A stretch of DNA of 64,000 nt from Imbricaverruca yamaguchii (taxonomy: Eukaryota; Arthropoda; Thecostraca; Neoverrucidae). Below, in pieces: positions 48,075-59,609 of the stretch. Within the stretch, counting starts at the first letter, position 1. Each line of letters opens with the position of its first letter. Below the pieces are notes generated by a model. That model did not search any database. It was not told the origin of the DNA and saw nothing but the letters and a program-made list of their open reading frames with translations. The translations under genes and the position numbers were made by a program. The stretch spans positions 189,001-253,000 of the forward strand of contig JAOTOL010001448.1 of the NCBI GenBank assembly GCA_034440575.1, written 5' to 3'.

Positions 48075-48470
48075 GCCGTCCGTGACTCGTGACCCGCCGG
48101 TTCGTGACTCGTGAACCATGTGTCCGTGACTCGTGACCCGTGGGTTTGTGACTCCTGAGCCATGTGCTCGTGACTCGTGAACTTGTTACCCGCGGGTTTG
48201 TGACTCGTGGACCATGTGCTCTTGACCCGTGGGTTTGTGACTCCTGAGCCATGTGCTCGTGACTCGTGAACTTGTTACCGATTTCTGTGATCCTTGACCC
48301 GTGGGTTTGTGACTCCTGAGCCATGTGCTCGTGACTCGTGAACTTGTGACCCGCGGGTTTGTGACTCGTGGACCATGTGCTCATGACCCATGGGCTTGCG
48401 ACTCGTGATGATGATGAATTGGGGTTTAGGGGCGCGTCGACGTGACCCGTTCGCCCGTGACTCGTGATTC
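48075..48470. repeat. GTGACTCGTGA repeats in the proposed first intron
   Basis: GTGACTCGTGAACC, CATGTGCTCGTGACTC and ACCCGTGGGTTTGTGACTCC alternate in a higher-order pattern. Confidence 0.9.
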
Positions 48471-48549
48471 GTGGGCTCGTGACACCGCCGGTCGTCCAGT
48501 CGCCCAGTCACTCGCGACGTGTCGCTCCCCGAGCCGCCGACACGCTTAC

Positions 48550-48577
48550 CAGAAGCCATTCGGCGACGAGCTTCCAT
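48550..48577 (-). CDS. Mrtf: Possible first coding exon of MRTF (start codon to donor)
   Basis: On the minus strand an ATG at 48577-48575 opens a short frame reading MEARRRMAS, ending in a strong donor, CTTCTG followed by GTAAGC at 48549. It ends with one extra base (phase 1). That fits the possible exon at 40176-40285, which begins with two bases completing a codon. The frame is open further upstream (IWSCL before the Met), so the true start or an upstream acceptor (CTGTGCAG near 48617) cannot be excluded. The N-terminus of MRTF proteins is poorly conserved, so assignment rests only on strand, order, donor quality and phase. A second candidate start is the ATG inside the exon at 33328-33457. 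Confidence 0.33.
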
Positions 48578-48689
48578 GAGGCACGACCAAATCTCATTAC
48601 TAGGCCCGGCTGCTATCTGGCCGCTGCACAGCTTAGCCCGTCTCACCAGACAGCACTAATCCATCAATCGTTCAGCCACCGTCAATAGA

Positions 48690-48765
48690 TACATACATAC
48701 ATACATATGTATAAGTGTGCATGTATGTATGCACACCTACATACACACATGCATGTGCACCTGTA
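48690..48765. repeat. CATA/CATG microsatellite
   Basis: ATACATACATACATATGTAT and CATGTATGTATGCACACC; partly self-complementary. Confidence 0.9.
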
Positions 48766-49179
48766 CGTGTCCTATATTTAGCGGTACGGTTTTGGTATAG
48801 TTGGCATGGCTCCGTTGCACGGTTTTGGTACGGCCAACCGTGGCTTCTTAGTTAGTTAGTTGGTATGGCCAGCCATGGCTTCAACGACTACGTTCACAAT
48901 CCATTGACTTGATCTAGCATTTTGCTAACGTCAGCAGCGTTAGCAATGTCAGCAATGTCGGCACTGTTAGCAGCGTCGGCAATGTCTGCTGACTGCGCTG
49001 CAAGTCGCCAACAGCGGCGTCAGTAGTCTTCCGGTTCGCCGGCAGCAGACCAGCCGGGGTCCGGACGTCGGCGGGTTCACCGACAGGGGCCAGGCGCCTA
49101 CTCGTGGCAGCCGGTTCGCAGACAGATCATAGTCAGTGGAGTACAGTACAGTGGACAGTATAGGCGATGCTGCCATCCA

Positions 49180-49855
49180 GGAGATAGGTCAGGCGGCTGG
49201 CAGATAGGTCAGGAGGCTGGCAGATAGGTCAGGAGGCTGACAGTGGAGGAGGTACTGCCATCCGGCAGGTAGGTCAGGAGGCTGGCAGATAGGTCAGGAG
49301 GCTGACAGTGGAGGAGGTACTGCCATCCGGCAGATAGGTCAGGAGGCTGGCAGTGGAGGAGGTACTGCCATCCAGCAGATAGGTCAGGAGGCTGACAGTG
49401 GAGGAGGAACTGCCATCCAGCAGATAGGTCAGGCGGCTGGCAGCGGAGGAGGTACTGCCATGCAGATAGGTCAGGAGGCTGACAGTGGAGGAGGAACTGC
49501 CATCCGGCAGATAGGTCAGGTGGCTGGCAGCGGAGGAGGAACTGCCATCCAGCAGATAGGTCAGGTGGCTGGCAGATAGGTCAGGCGGCAGCCAGTGGAG
49601 GAGATACTGCCATCCGGCAGATAGGTCAGCCGGTTGGCAGATAGGTCAGGAGGCTGACAGTGGAGGAGGTACTGCCATCCGGCAGATAGGTCAGCCGGCT
49701 GGCAGATAGGTCAGGAGGCTGACAGTGGAGGAGGTACTGCCATCCGGCAGATAGGTCAGGCGGCTGGCAGATAGGTCAGGAGGCTGACAGTGGCGGAGGT
49801 ACTGCCATCCGGCAGATAGGTCAGCCGGCTGGCAGCGGAGGAGGAACTGCCAGCC
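49180..49855. repeat. Composite 20- and 45-bp minisatellite
   Basis: GGCAGATAGGTCAGGAGGCT and GACAGTGGAGGAGGTACTGC then CATCC, mixed in variable order. 49860-50540 is unassigned. Confidence 0.95.
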
Positions 49856-50544
49856 GGTGACTGGCGGGAGGCTCGTGTAACTCTACCCAGAGATCACAGG
49901 CGACCAGTCGGGCAGCTCCTCACAGCTGACGTCGGCCGCACACTTCAATCGCCGCGGGCGGGCCATGTCAGAGCCGCCTGTAGTTCGGACAGCTGCCGCC
50001 AGGTGATCCCGGTCGGTCGCACAGGGCACTGCCATTCTCTGAACACACAATGCGGTTTTCTTCTGAACCCAACAGAAGGACCAGTGTAAATTTTGCAGTT
50101 TACCATTCGATTATCGTTACTTACGTGCGTTATTGTTCCTTCTGTTGTTACATTTCTATCTCGGCCCTGCCTATACAAATCAAGGCGATATATTTTGATA
50201 CATTAGGACGACGGAAGGACACATGGAAAATACCCGCACGCTAGCATGACGTGTTTTTCTACCGTCGCTCACCTCTATGCTTCTTGGCAAGTGCACGATC
50301 TTTGGCATTCCTATTGAAATCCGGTAATTTATCGTCATTTTCACAGCCGACAGACCTGATCCGAATTGATTAATTCGCTGCCCCATTACACCCATGAAAT
50401 GTATCGTCAGGATTGTGTGAAGACTCCTGGCAAGAAACGACCCGGAATTCCATTCGTCCAACCAGCTTCCGTCGATGCGGAAGGGTAGCGGTCGAAGCCT
50501 CCTGCCGGCGCGGTTGGGACATGACCACCCAGCCCGGGCGGTGG

Positions 50545-50706
50545 TGGTGATTATTGGTTTTACGACACGTCGACCGTTGAGTCATGTAGCGTCGCCAATC
50601 TCTCACGCCGATTGGTCGCGGGCGGAGAGTAGCGACAGGTGAGGCATCAGTCGCTAAATCTAACCCACAATCTTTCGATCGTGAGACAGACAACTTACCC
50701 CTAGAC
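50545..50706 (-). mobile_element. tRNA-derived SINE, family B, copy 3
   Basis: Family B body and tail with a GGT-repeat end. The head carries a short insertion after the GACAGGTGAG segment. Flanks share AGCCCG and GGTGGT words, an imperfect target duplication. Confidence 0.85.
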
Positions 50707-50734
50707 TACAGCCCGAGGTGGTATATCGCCCCGG

Positions 50735-51295
50735 CCACCCCGCTGTGGGACATGGGCCAACAGCAGCGGCCGACATCGCTCGACACCCGCCCACCAGCCC
50801 GTGGGCTGAGGAGACGTGGACATGGGCCAACAACAGCGGCCAACATCGCTCGACACCCGCCCACCAGCCCGTGGGCCAAGGAGACGTGGACATGGGCCAA
50901 CAACAGCGGCCGACATCGCTCGACACCCGCCCACCAGCCCGTGGGCTGAGACGTGGACATGGGCCAACAACAGCGGCCGGCATCGCTCGACACCCGTCCG
51001 CCGGCCCGTGGGCTGGGACGTGGACATGGGCCAACAACAGCGGCCGACATCGCTCGACACCCGCCCACCAGCCCGTGGGCTGAGGAGACGTGGGCATGGG
51101 CCAACAACAGCGGCCGACATCGCTCGACACCCGCCAGCCCGTGGGCTGAGGAGACGTGGACATGGGCCAACAACAGCGGCCGACATCGCTCGACACCCGC
51201 CCACCAGCCCGTGGGCTGAGGAGACGTGGGCGTGGGCCAACAACAGCGGCCGACATCGCTCGACGCCCACCAGCCCGTGGGCTGAGCAGACGTGA
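50735..51295. repeat. 70-bp minisatellite
   Basis: GCCAACAACAGCGGCCGACA and CGCCCACCAGCCCGTGGGCT, about eight copies, ending at the hairpin 51294-51335. Confidence 0.96.
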
Positions 51296-51335
51296 CGGCC
51301 AGATCACACAGCCGCAGCCGTGTGATCTGGCCGTC
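51294..51335. repeat. Perfect 16-bp hairpin, 10-nt loop
   Basis: GACGGCCAGATCACAC and GTGTGATCTGGCCGTC flank AGCCGCAGCC at the end of the 70-bp array. Confidence 0.9.
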
Positions 51336-51532
51336 GGCTGCTGTTTGTGGGATGTGCTGAGTTGCCGGTCACCGATCTGCTGATTATGCTGATTATGCTA
51401 TTCACAGCTAGCTGCGAAGATAAACAGCAATAGCACAGACCCAGAGGGACAAAGAACAACTGACTGTTCCACCGAGCGGCAGAACCCCTTCCCAGCCCCC
51501 ACCCTCCATCGCTCTCAAGTCATTGCGTCCGA

Positions 51533-51600
51533 TCAGTTAGTTAGTTAGTTATTGGGATTTAGGTGCGCATTCACTGCGTAGGTCATGCGGCGCCCATTGC
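51533..51600 (-). mobile_element. Short retroposon tail, family C
   Basis: GTTA repeats followed by TTATTGGGATTTAGGTGCGC, then CATGCGGCGCCCA. Same organisation as the copy at 11021. Confidence 0.55.
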
Positions 51601-51949
51601 GTTGGATCAGCTGCACACCTGGTACAGGACAGACAGGATTGCGACGTAATAATTTCCCACATAACCAATTCCAAGCTTGCTTTGAGGTCAAATCAACGAA
51701 CCGTGATACAATGCGGGCGACGTTTGGCATGATTTTGACTTCGATTTTGACGCACGACTGATTTTGACCATAACAATATTCATGCAGAATGACCCAGTAG
51801 TTGACGCATTGACCTTGGGCGACGCTTCGACGAATGTTCTTTGATTGCAGATGTTATCAGAGAACATTGCACAACACTGTCTCGCCGGACAATTTGCGTT
51901 TCTCGGACACAAGCTGGCCCGAGGTGCCAATTGCCCTGGATCCAACCCA

Positions 51950-52270
51950 TTGGTGGTCCGTGTCTCCATCAGCACACATATATCCGGCCCGTGTCTCCAT
52001 CAGCACCCATGTATCCGGCCCGTGTCTCCATCAGCACACATATATCCGGCCCGTGTCTCCATCAGCACCCATATATCCGGCCCCATATATTCGGCCCGTG
52101 TCTCCATCAGCACACATATATCCGGCCCGTGTCTCCATCAGCACACATATATCCGGCCCGTGTCTCCATCAGCACACATATATCCGGCCCGTGTCTCCAT
52201 CAGCACACATATATCCGGCCCGTGTCTCCATCAGCACACATATAGCCGGATCGTATCTCCATCAGCACAC
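51950..52270. repeat. 31-bp minisatellite
   Basis: CGTGTCTCCATCAGCACACA then TATATCCGGCC, about ten copies; fused to the next array. Confidence 0.96.
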
Positions 52271-53180
52271 ATAGATCCGGCCCACGTCTCCACCAGCCAG
52301 ATCTATGTCTGCATCTGCACCATACAAATGCAGTCCGTGTCTCCATCAGCACCCACAGATCCGGCCCGCGTCCCCACCAGCCAGATCTATGTCTGTATCT
52401 GCATCTACAAATGCAGTCCGTGTCTCCATCAGCACCCACAGATCCGGCCCGCGTCTCCACCAGCCAGATCTATGTCTGCATCTGCACCATACAAATGCAG
52501 TCCGTGTCTCCATCAGCACCCACAGATCCGGCCCGCGTCTCCACCAGCCAGATCTATGTCTGCATCTGCACCATACAGATCAGTCCGTGTCTCCATCAGC
52601 ACCCACAGATCCGGCCCGCGTCTCCACCAGCCAGATCTATGTCTGCATCTGCACCATACAAATGCAGTCCGTGTCTCCATCAGCACCCACAGATCCGGCC
52701 CGCGTCCCCACCAGCCAGATCTATGTCTGTATCTGCATCATACAGAATCAGTCCGTGTCTCCATCAGCACCCACAGATCCGGCCCGCGTCTCCACCAGCC
52801 AGATCTATGTCTGCATCTGCACCATACAAATGCAGTCCGTGTCTCCATCAGCACCCACAGATCCGGCCCGCGTCTCCACCAGCCAGATCTATGTCTGCAT
52901 CTGCACCATACAAATGCAGTCCGTGTCTCCATCAGCACCCACAGATCCGGCCCGCGTCTCCACCAGCCAGATCTATGTCTGCATCTGCACCATACAAATG
53001 CAGTCCGTGTCTCCATCAGCACCCATAGATCCGGCCCACGTCTCCACCAGCCAGATCTATGTCTGCATCTGCACCATACAAATGCAGTCCGTGTCTCCAT
53101 CAGCACCCACAGATCCGGCCCGCGTCTCCACCAGCCAGATCTATGTCTGCATCTGCACCATACAAATGCAGTCCGTGTCC
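52270..53180. repeat. 84-bp minisatellite derived from the 31-bp array
   Basis: Each unit has two diverged relatives of the 31-bp unit plus ATCTATGTCTGCATCTGCAC, about 11 copies. Its 84-bp period keeps several frames open. 53200-53460 is GC-rich with no gene seen. Confidence 0.96.
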
Positions 53181-53954
53181 CCGACACCACTGATGAGCGG
53201 TGCCGATTTCTCCGGCCGCGCCGGGCCGCGCCGCCGCCCGGCCCGGTCTAATCAAGTACACCGTTGCGGCGGCGTCAGGTCACGACCTGCGGCGGCCCTG
53301 CCGACTCTCTCACGGCGGCCCGCCGGCGCCGGTACCGGCCCGACCGGTCACGGCAGGCCGGCCCACGTGCCAGCGCCGCCTGCACCCAGCCGGGCCGGCG
53401 CCGTGCCCTGCATACACTCGTGACCGCTGTCTCTGTGCAGCCAACGGCCGGTGCGCGCTTGAAATGTTCAGCGTAGCACTCATTAGTATCGTAAAATACT
53501 AAAGATGTGCAATGCTACATTCGGATCAAAATGTTAACGGTCCGATGAGGCACAGTACTGACGTAATTTTGAGAAATTCTGAAATAACAAGACACGAGTG
53601 TCTTGTATTTATGGGTTTACGTTTACGCCAAATGCACATTCAGCATATTTTTTTCGTGACCGAGAAAAAAACTGTTACGGAGTACGGATTACACCAACGC
53701 CTCCCTGCACGGCCGCGTGCTAATACATCCGGTCGTCCATTGCGGGAGGCTTTACGTGAGTATGATGCACGGAACCGTCACATCACCGGCACAACAGTTT
53801 CCCAAGCCAACTGAACACAACCGCGCCAATAAATAAACACGGACCGACCTGGGATCAAACACACGGTGGGCCGGTCACGACGACCAGTCCTCACGCGACC
53901 AATCAATCTACTCATCCACCGACTCGATCCGCACTGCCCACACGCAGCCTGGCG

Positions 53955-54045
53955 GCGACCGGGCAGGACAGGACAGGACAGGCCAGGACAGGACAGAGCA
54001 GAACAGGACAGGGCAAGACAGGACAGGACAAGACAGGAAGCTGGA
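53955..54045. repeat. AGGAC pentamer tract
   Basis: AGGACAGGACAGGACAGG with small variants. Confidence 0.93.
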
Positions 54046-54125
54046 CAGGGCAAAGCCCACCTGCCGAGGCTCGACGTGGCCACACCACTTGACCGACTTC
54101 CACCGCCGGCAAGACCGCCCTCGGG

Positions 54126-54277
54126 TCGACACATTCAACCGCTAGGTCATACAGCTTGGCCAACCTCTCACGCCGATCGGTCGCGGGTGGACTCGGTAAA
54201 TGCCGTCGGCTGTGAGATTCGAACCCACAATCTTGCGATCAAGAGTCCGACGCTCTACCAACTGAGCTACCCGCGGC
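54126..54277 (-). mobile_element. tRNA(Lys)-like SINE, family A, copy 3
   Basis: Best preserved head of the family, with GCGGGTAGCTCAGTTGGTAG, a CTT anticodon position as in tRNA-Lys, and GTGGGTTCGAATCTCAC. The acceptor stem does not close, so this is a retroposon and not a tRNA gene. The body shares the CGATCGGCGTGAGAGGTTGG core with family B. Confidence 0.83.
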
Positions 54278-54579
54278 CCCCCGGCGCGACCGCCGACTCG
54301 CCAGCAATCCACACCGAAGCGCGCTCTTCCACCCGGAGTACACCGGTGGCATCTGACCAGGCGAGACCGCCGACCCGCCATCCGCAGCGATGCGCTCCTT
54401 CCACCCAGAGTACGCGGGTGGCATCGGATACATTGCCGTGTCATGTCGACTCGGATTGGACCGGCGCGGCCGCCGCCGATAGTTTACGACAGCGCAGAGG
54501 GGATGTTGCACAACACGCTGAGCAAACGGTCACGGCGGACACGCTGGGAGCACGGCCGATGGCCGCCCGCCGCCCGACC

Positions 54580-54950
54580 GGGAGGCAACATCCGGGTCAG
54601 CAGGGCCGGCAGGTCGCCAGGCCAGTGCCAGGTCACGTCCGGATGGGGTCAGCTGGGTCAGCAGAGCCGGCAGGTCAGTGCCAGGTCACGTCCGGGCTGA
54701 CAGAGCCGACAGGTCGGCAGGATAGTGTCAGGTCACGTCCGGATAGGTCAGCAGCACCGTCAGGTCGGCAGGCCAGCGCCAGGTCAGCACCGCCGGCAGG
54801 TCAGTGCGGACCACAGTCAGGTCACGTCCGGGTAGATCGTCAGGCCAGCGCCAGGTCACGTCCGGATGGGGTCAGCGGGGCCGGCAGGTCAGCGTCAGGT
54901 CATCACCGTCGGCAGGTCAGTGCGGACCACGGTCAGGCCACGGCCGGATC
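54580..54950. repeat. About 28-bp degenerate minisatellite
   Basis: GCCGGCAGGTCAGTGCCAGG then TCACGTCCGG with variable spacing. Confidence 0.87.
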
Positions 54951-55589
54951 AGCACAACACCACCAGAACGGACAGCCCTCCCAGCCTGACATCCTGGAGC
55001 CCACCGCGGCATCTCCGCCATTCTGGAGACGTTCCGAAGCTCACCGCACGGAGGGCCGACCGCCGCGCTTCAGTGACGCAACTTCGGTCCGTGTCTCGCG
55101 ACACACGGCCGTACCCTGACGACACCCGACACAGCTCCCAGTGACCCGAGCCGGGCGTACAGCAGCGGAGCTGCTCCACACCTGTCGGGTCTGGGCTGTT
55201 GTCGCTGACGCCGCGTTGTCGTGGGCCGACCGTTGGTTAGTTGTCGGCGGCCACACCGAGGCACCAACAGTCCTGCACGTGGGGCCGCATGGTGGTGTGG
55301 CCAGCATGGGATTCCTTAGGCAGCCATGTAGACGGCAGTGAAGACAATGCACACGCTCGCGCTGACATGACACCCGCACGGCTACATCTGGCGGGAATGT
55401 GGCAGCCGGCGGGTGCACGCCTCGGCTGCTGCTGGAACTGCCCAGCACTCACTATGGCCATCATCACTGTCCAGTGTCCAACACCGCCCCCCCCCCCCGC
55501 TCCCGGAGAGGGGAAGGCCGGGACTGGTCAGGCGGATACACAAGGGGAGACGCGGATACGAATCAGAGCACAGGAATGTTCGGAAGGTG

Positions 55590-55740
55590 GAAACACAAGG
55601 AGGATGATCAGTGAGACACAAGGATGGTCCGTGAGACACAATGAGGATATTTAGTGAGAAACAATGAAGCTAGTTAGTGGGACCCAATGAGGCTGATCAG
55701 TGAGACACAAGGAGGCTTATCAGTGGCACAGAGGGACTGA
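55590..55740. repeat. Short repeat GATCAGTGAGACACAAGGA
   Basis: Five irregular copies. 55980-56640 and 57050-57450 are unassigned. Confidence 0.8.
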
Positions 55741-55852
55741 CCCGGTTAGCTGCGCACGAAAAGGCGCCCGTATCGTACACAGAACGGTCGGGGTCCTGCA
55801 GCCTCAGACATGGCAGCGCTTGCATTCGCCTGCACACTCGCCACTCGCACCA

Positions 55853-55980
55853 GTTAGATATTTGGGTTTAAAGTACGCTGGGCGCTACATAACCAGTAGC
55901 AGTTGATGCGCCCTTAAGCCCAAATAATCAATCAATCAATCAATCGGGTTTAAAGTACGCATCGACTGCAGTGGTCCTCA
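55853..55980. mobile_element. Two adjacent family C tails around an AATC microsatellite
   Basis: GGGTTTAAAGTACGC occurs twice, at about 55864 and 55947. Between them are a GGGCGCTAC...GATGCGCCC palindrome and (AATC)n. This suggests nested or duplicated insertions. Confidence 0.5.
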
Positions 55981-56649
55981 GTCGACAGGGAGACGGAGAC
56001 TGCCGCCTTTGTCTCCACACTCGCCACTCGTCCTGCACCAGGCGTCTCTCTCAGTCGGGCGACAAAATCCCGCATATCACGCATCCAACAGCTAACACGC
56101 ATATCGTGCACCCACGCACTTGATGCATCCGACAGCTAAGACCCACCACGTCATCGTCGGCTCACGGTCGGCGCCGCACCTGCGAAGGCATCAGGCAAGC
56201 GACTTAGAGCCACGCAATCCCAGACGTGCGCAAGCGTTGCGCACCGCCGCATCCCCCCCAGCCGGTGCGCAGCGCAACTGACACCTGCGCGACTCATACA
56301 CGACCAATAGTTCTCGCCGCCGCGGCACTGTCGAGCGTTACGTCAACGCTAAGTGCTGTAAATCCGTCGCCATTACTTCGTACTTATTACTGCGTGGCCC
56401 ATTACTCTGTCGCCGAGGTGCTCTGGCGGCCTGCGCGTGGAACGATTCGCGGATTCTCGGGCAGCATATAGCCCAGTGTTGACGGGTGATGTTGCGCATC
56501 CTGTAGTGCGTGTGCACTCCGCGCCACTCCGATATTGAGCACTCCATAACGCCCCGAAGGACGTGAGTTTTCCGCAGGACGGGCCGTCGTGGACAGGTGG
56601 TACTCGGACGTCACCAACTGACACGTTGATGCAGGGCTAAACTAATGGG

Positions 56650-57050
56650 TTTGCATAAGGTGTGTGCTGTCAAAAAGGACACGGCAGGATATCGAAAGTT
56701 GCAATGAACTACGTCATTCACAATATGTTTAAGCTCCTGTAAGCTCCATCAGAAACAACAGAATACTTCTAACAACATATATTCGCTGCGGCAAAGTGTA
56801 ATTCTATAACAGTCGGCACATTAGGTTGTTGCAGTACCTGAAATTGTATGAGATGTGGCTATGGTTGCTTCCCTGTCGATACTAATGAGCATGTGCATGG
56901 CAATACTGAAGGTACGAACACAACACTGCTTAAGCAGAAAATTCCGACTGCCTAGATCCACAGCTATAAACAGGATGCAAAATTTTGTTGGAGAAGTCCC
57001 ATTCATAATACGGTAAGTGGTATGTTCCACCCATTTCCAGGAAATATCTG
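56650..57050 (-). repeat. Dispersed repeat family D, copy 2
   Basis: Collinear, diverged relative of 40690-41075, with a shared end TGTCAAAAAGGA...GATATC and a shared TTCCACCCA start. No TIR seen; could be an old SINE or a conserved non-coding duplicate. Confidence 0.6.
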
Positions 57051-57454
57051 CCGCTGCGGCGGCACCACCGTCGACCGTGATTGAGTCAGCCTGATAATCG
57101 AGCTATTACTGGGAGAAACAGCACCCCACCCGAGCTTTAACACCGTTGGTGCCAAGCCTAGAGTTCTGCCCATGGCATTAGTGCGTGGGCAGAGACCGGA
57201 CTCAGAACAACACCCGACTAGGGACGCATTTATGACGGGTGGGCCGAAGCCATTATCGTTCCTGGCTGCAGAAAGTTTTTTTCTGTCTATCGTAATAAGG
57301 AAAATCTGTCCAAGTAGCTAAACTGCTACTCATGCCTCGCCCCATCTTGTGGCACATTTCCGGCACAGTGATCGTGCATTACAATTGGTCATGCATAGTG
57401 CAAGCATATAGTGAGGACGCTATTGTCACTGGCGTATATGCATGGTGCTAACCG

Positions 57455-57815
57455 TGCCCACATTACTAACAGCGGTGACACCACCTGGGGCGACACACGG
57501 ACACGCGACACACACCCGTGGCCCACTTACAACATGTACACCGCGGGGACACTACGCGCAACATCTGCGTGTCCACATACTAACAGTGTGACACCACGGA
57601 CGCGACACACACCCATGGCCCGCACCGTGTCCACACCACTAACAGCGGTGACACCACCTGGGGCGACACACGGACCCGCGACACACACCCATGGCCCGCA
57701 CCATGTCCACATTACTAACAGCGGTGACACCACCTGGGGCGACACACGGACACGCGACACACACCCATGGCCCGCACCATGTCCACACCACTAGCAGCGA
57801 TGACACCGCGCGGAA
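57455..57815. repeat. About 76-bp minisatellite
   Basis: ACTAACAGCGGTGACACCAC and GGCGACACACGGACACGCGA, four to five units. 57850-58860 has no assignable feature. Confidence 0.92.
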
Positions 57816-58878
57816 CGACACACGGACTTTATCAGTGCGGGCCGTATCCTGCCCGTTGGCTGCAATGCGGCACAGGAAGCGGCGCTAGGACCTTGCGTCG
57901 CCGAACTCGGAGCCGATCGTGCTTCGGTCCGCAAGCGAGGCTAGCGCTGCCGGACCCTCCACACAGCACGCCCAATGCGACCACAAACCGGACCGCTATC
58001 CGCGCCGGTCCGTGCCAGAGGCTACTGATACCGGACGCATCGCAATGTACGCCCAATCCGACCACAAACTACAAATACGACCATGAGCGAGCACAAACAT
58101 GATTACGAACAATCACAACCACGAGTCCAAAATACCAGACCACTACCCGCCGCCGCCCTCACTGTCCGACATGCTCAGATCCCATCCGGTCCCGCTCGCC
58201 GTGCCCCAACACCACCTCACCCAATTTGCATCACCATTCCGTAGCTAACCGCGGCCGTTCGGCGGCCGTGCCGGCAGACGAGCGGCCGATCACAGAGCCA
58301 ATTTAAATGTTAACCGATCAAGCGCCGACGCTACCACCGCCACACTCATCACACGGCGACCTCTCGACCGCTCTCCGAGAGCTCCGTCGGTGGCCGAGGC
58401 CGCCCTGCACCGCCTTCGGAGAGCGCTCTCCGACAGATTTCCCCTCGCGCTATCACTTGGTGATGAAGGGACAATGCATAAAATAGCGAGCATTAGCCGG
58501 CGCCGAAGACTGGCCGATAAAGTGGGGGCGGCGGGCGGTCCGGCGGGCGGTCCGGCGTGGCCGGCCAGTGTGACGGACGGTCAGCAGGTGACCAATTCAC
58601 CTCGGCCGACACGTATCGCCGATGATGAGACCGCAGCTGATCTAGTGGCTGATCGCCGCTGATATAATTGCCGACGTATATCGCCCATCGCATTAGGCAT
58701 TTCACGATTTAATATTGTTATCAACTCGCTGAAAGGCGGCACGCGCCTTTCGAATGAGCCCCGCGTACGGGCGTCTGGCGAGATGATGAGGTGGTTGGTC
58801 ATGCCACCTGAACCCGGTCAAAGCGGGAGCACCAGTCGAAGAACACGTGGCTGAAGGGTGGGAGCAGGTCCAGACACT

Positions 58879-59040
58879 AGGGGACGAGTAGTCTAGGGGT
58901 AAGCTACCCATCTCACAATCGAAAGATTGCGGGTTCGAGTCTTACCTGTCGGTACTCTTCGCCGACGACCAGTCGGCGTGAGAGATTGGCGGCGCTACAT
59001 CATGACTCAACGGTCGACGTGTCGTAAAACCAATAGCCAC
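58879..59040 (+). mobile_element. tRNA-derived SINE, family B, copy 4
   Basis: The only plus-strand copy. The head GGGGACGAGTAGTCTAGGGG is at the start, and box B GGTTCGAGTC and the shared body follow. A perfect 14-bp duplication, CAGGTCCAGACACT, flanks it (58865-58878 and 59041-59054). Confidence 0.93.
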
Positions 59041-59470
59041 CAGGTCCAGACACTGCCAGTCCCACCACTCAGAGGAAGTACCAGCTGGGTAAGGACTCGA
59101 CAGGTGGTCGAAAGAAGGCTGAGGCTCTACTTTCAGAAGAATAATTTTCACGTCTACTTGGAAAGGAATACGTTCACTAGATCTACCTGAAGAGGGAAGT
59201 GTTCACAATACCTACTAAGAGTTGGAAATGTTAATAAGATCTATTCCCGGGTCTGAATGTTCCGAGGGTCTACAAATAGGCCTTCAGTGTTCAGAAGATC
59301 TGCTTGCCAACGCAAATATTCACGTCTATTTTCTAGTGAATGTGTTCAAAAGACCTACTCAGAGCTGGGAATGTTCACAAGATCCACTTGCCTAACCCAG
59401 CCTCCGAAAAAGACTCGACAGGCGGCAACATGTCCAGACGCAGCGGCCAGTCCCATCAATGCATTGGTGG

Positions 59471-59609
59471 TGGTGGTGGTTGTTGGTTTTACGACACGTC
59501 GACCGTTGAGTCATGCAGCGTAGTCAAACTTTCACGCCGATTGGTCGCGGGCAAAGAGTAGCGACAGGTGAGACACGAACCCACAATATTTCGATTGTGA
59601 GACGGGTCG
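59471..59609 (-). mobile_element. tRNA-derived SINE, family B, copy 5 (5'-truncated)
   Basis: Body and GGT-repeat tail intact, head truncated after the anticodon-arm region. Flanked by the 12-bp duplication ATGCATTGGTGG (59459-59470 and 59610-59621). Confidence 0.88.

Noticed and set aside
51845..53251. 468-codon ORF with VSPSAPTDPARVST repeats
   Set aside because: Translation of the 31/84-bp arrays; 84 is divisible by three.
54200..54277. tRNA-Lys gene
   Set aside because: Boxes A and B are present, but acceptor and anticodon stems do not pair and a SINE body follows.
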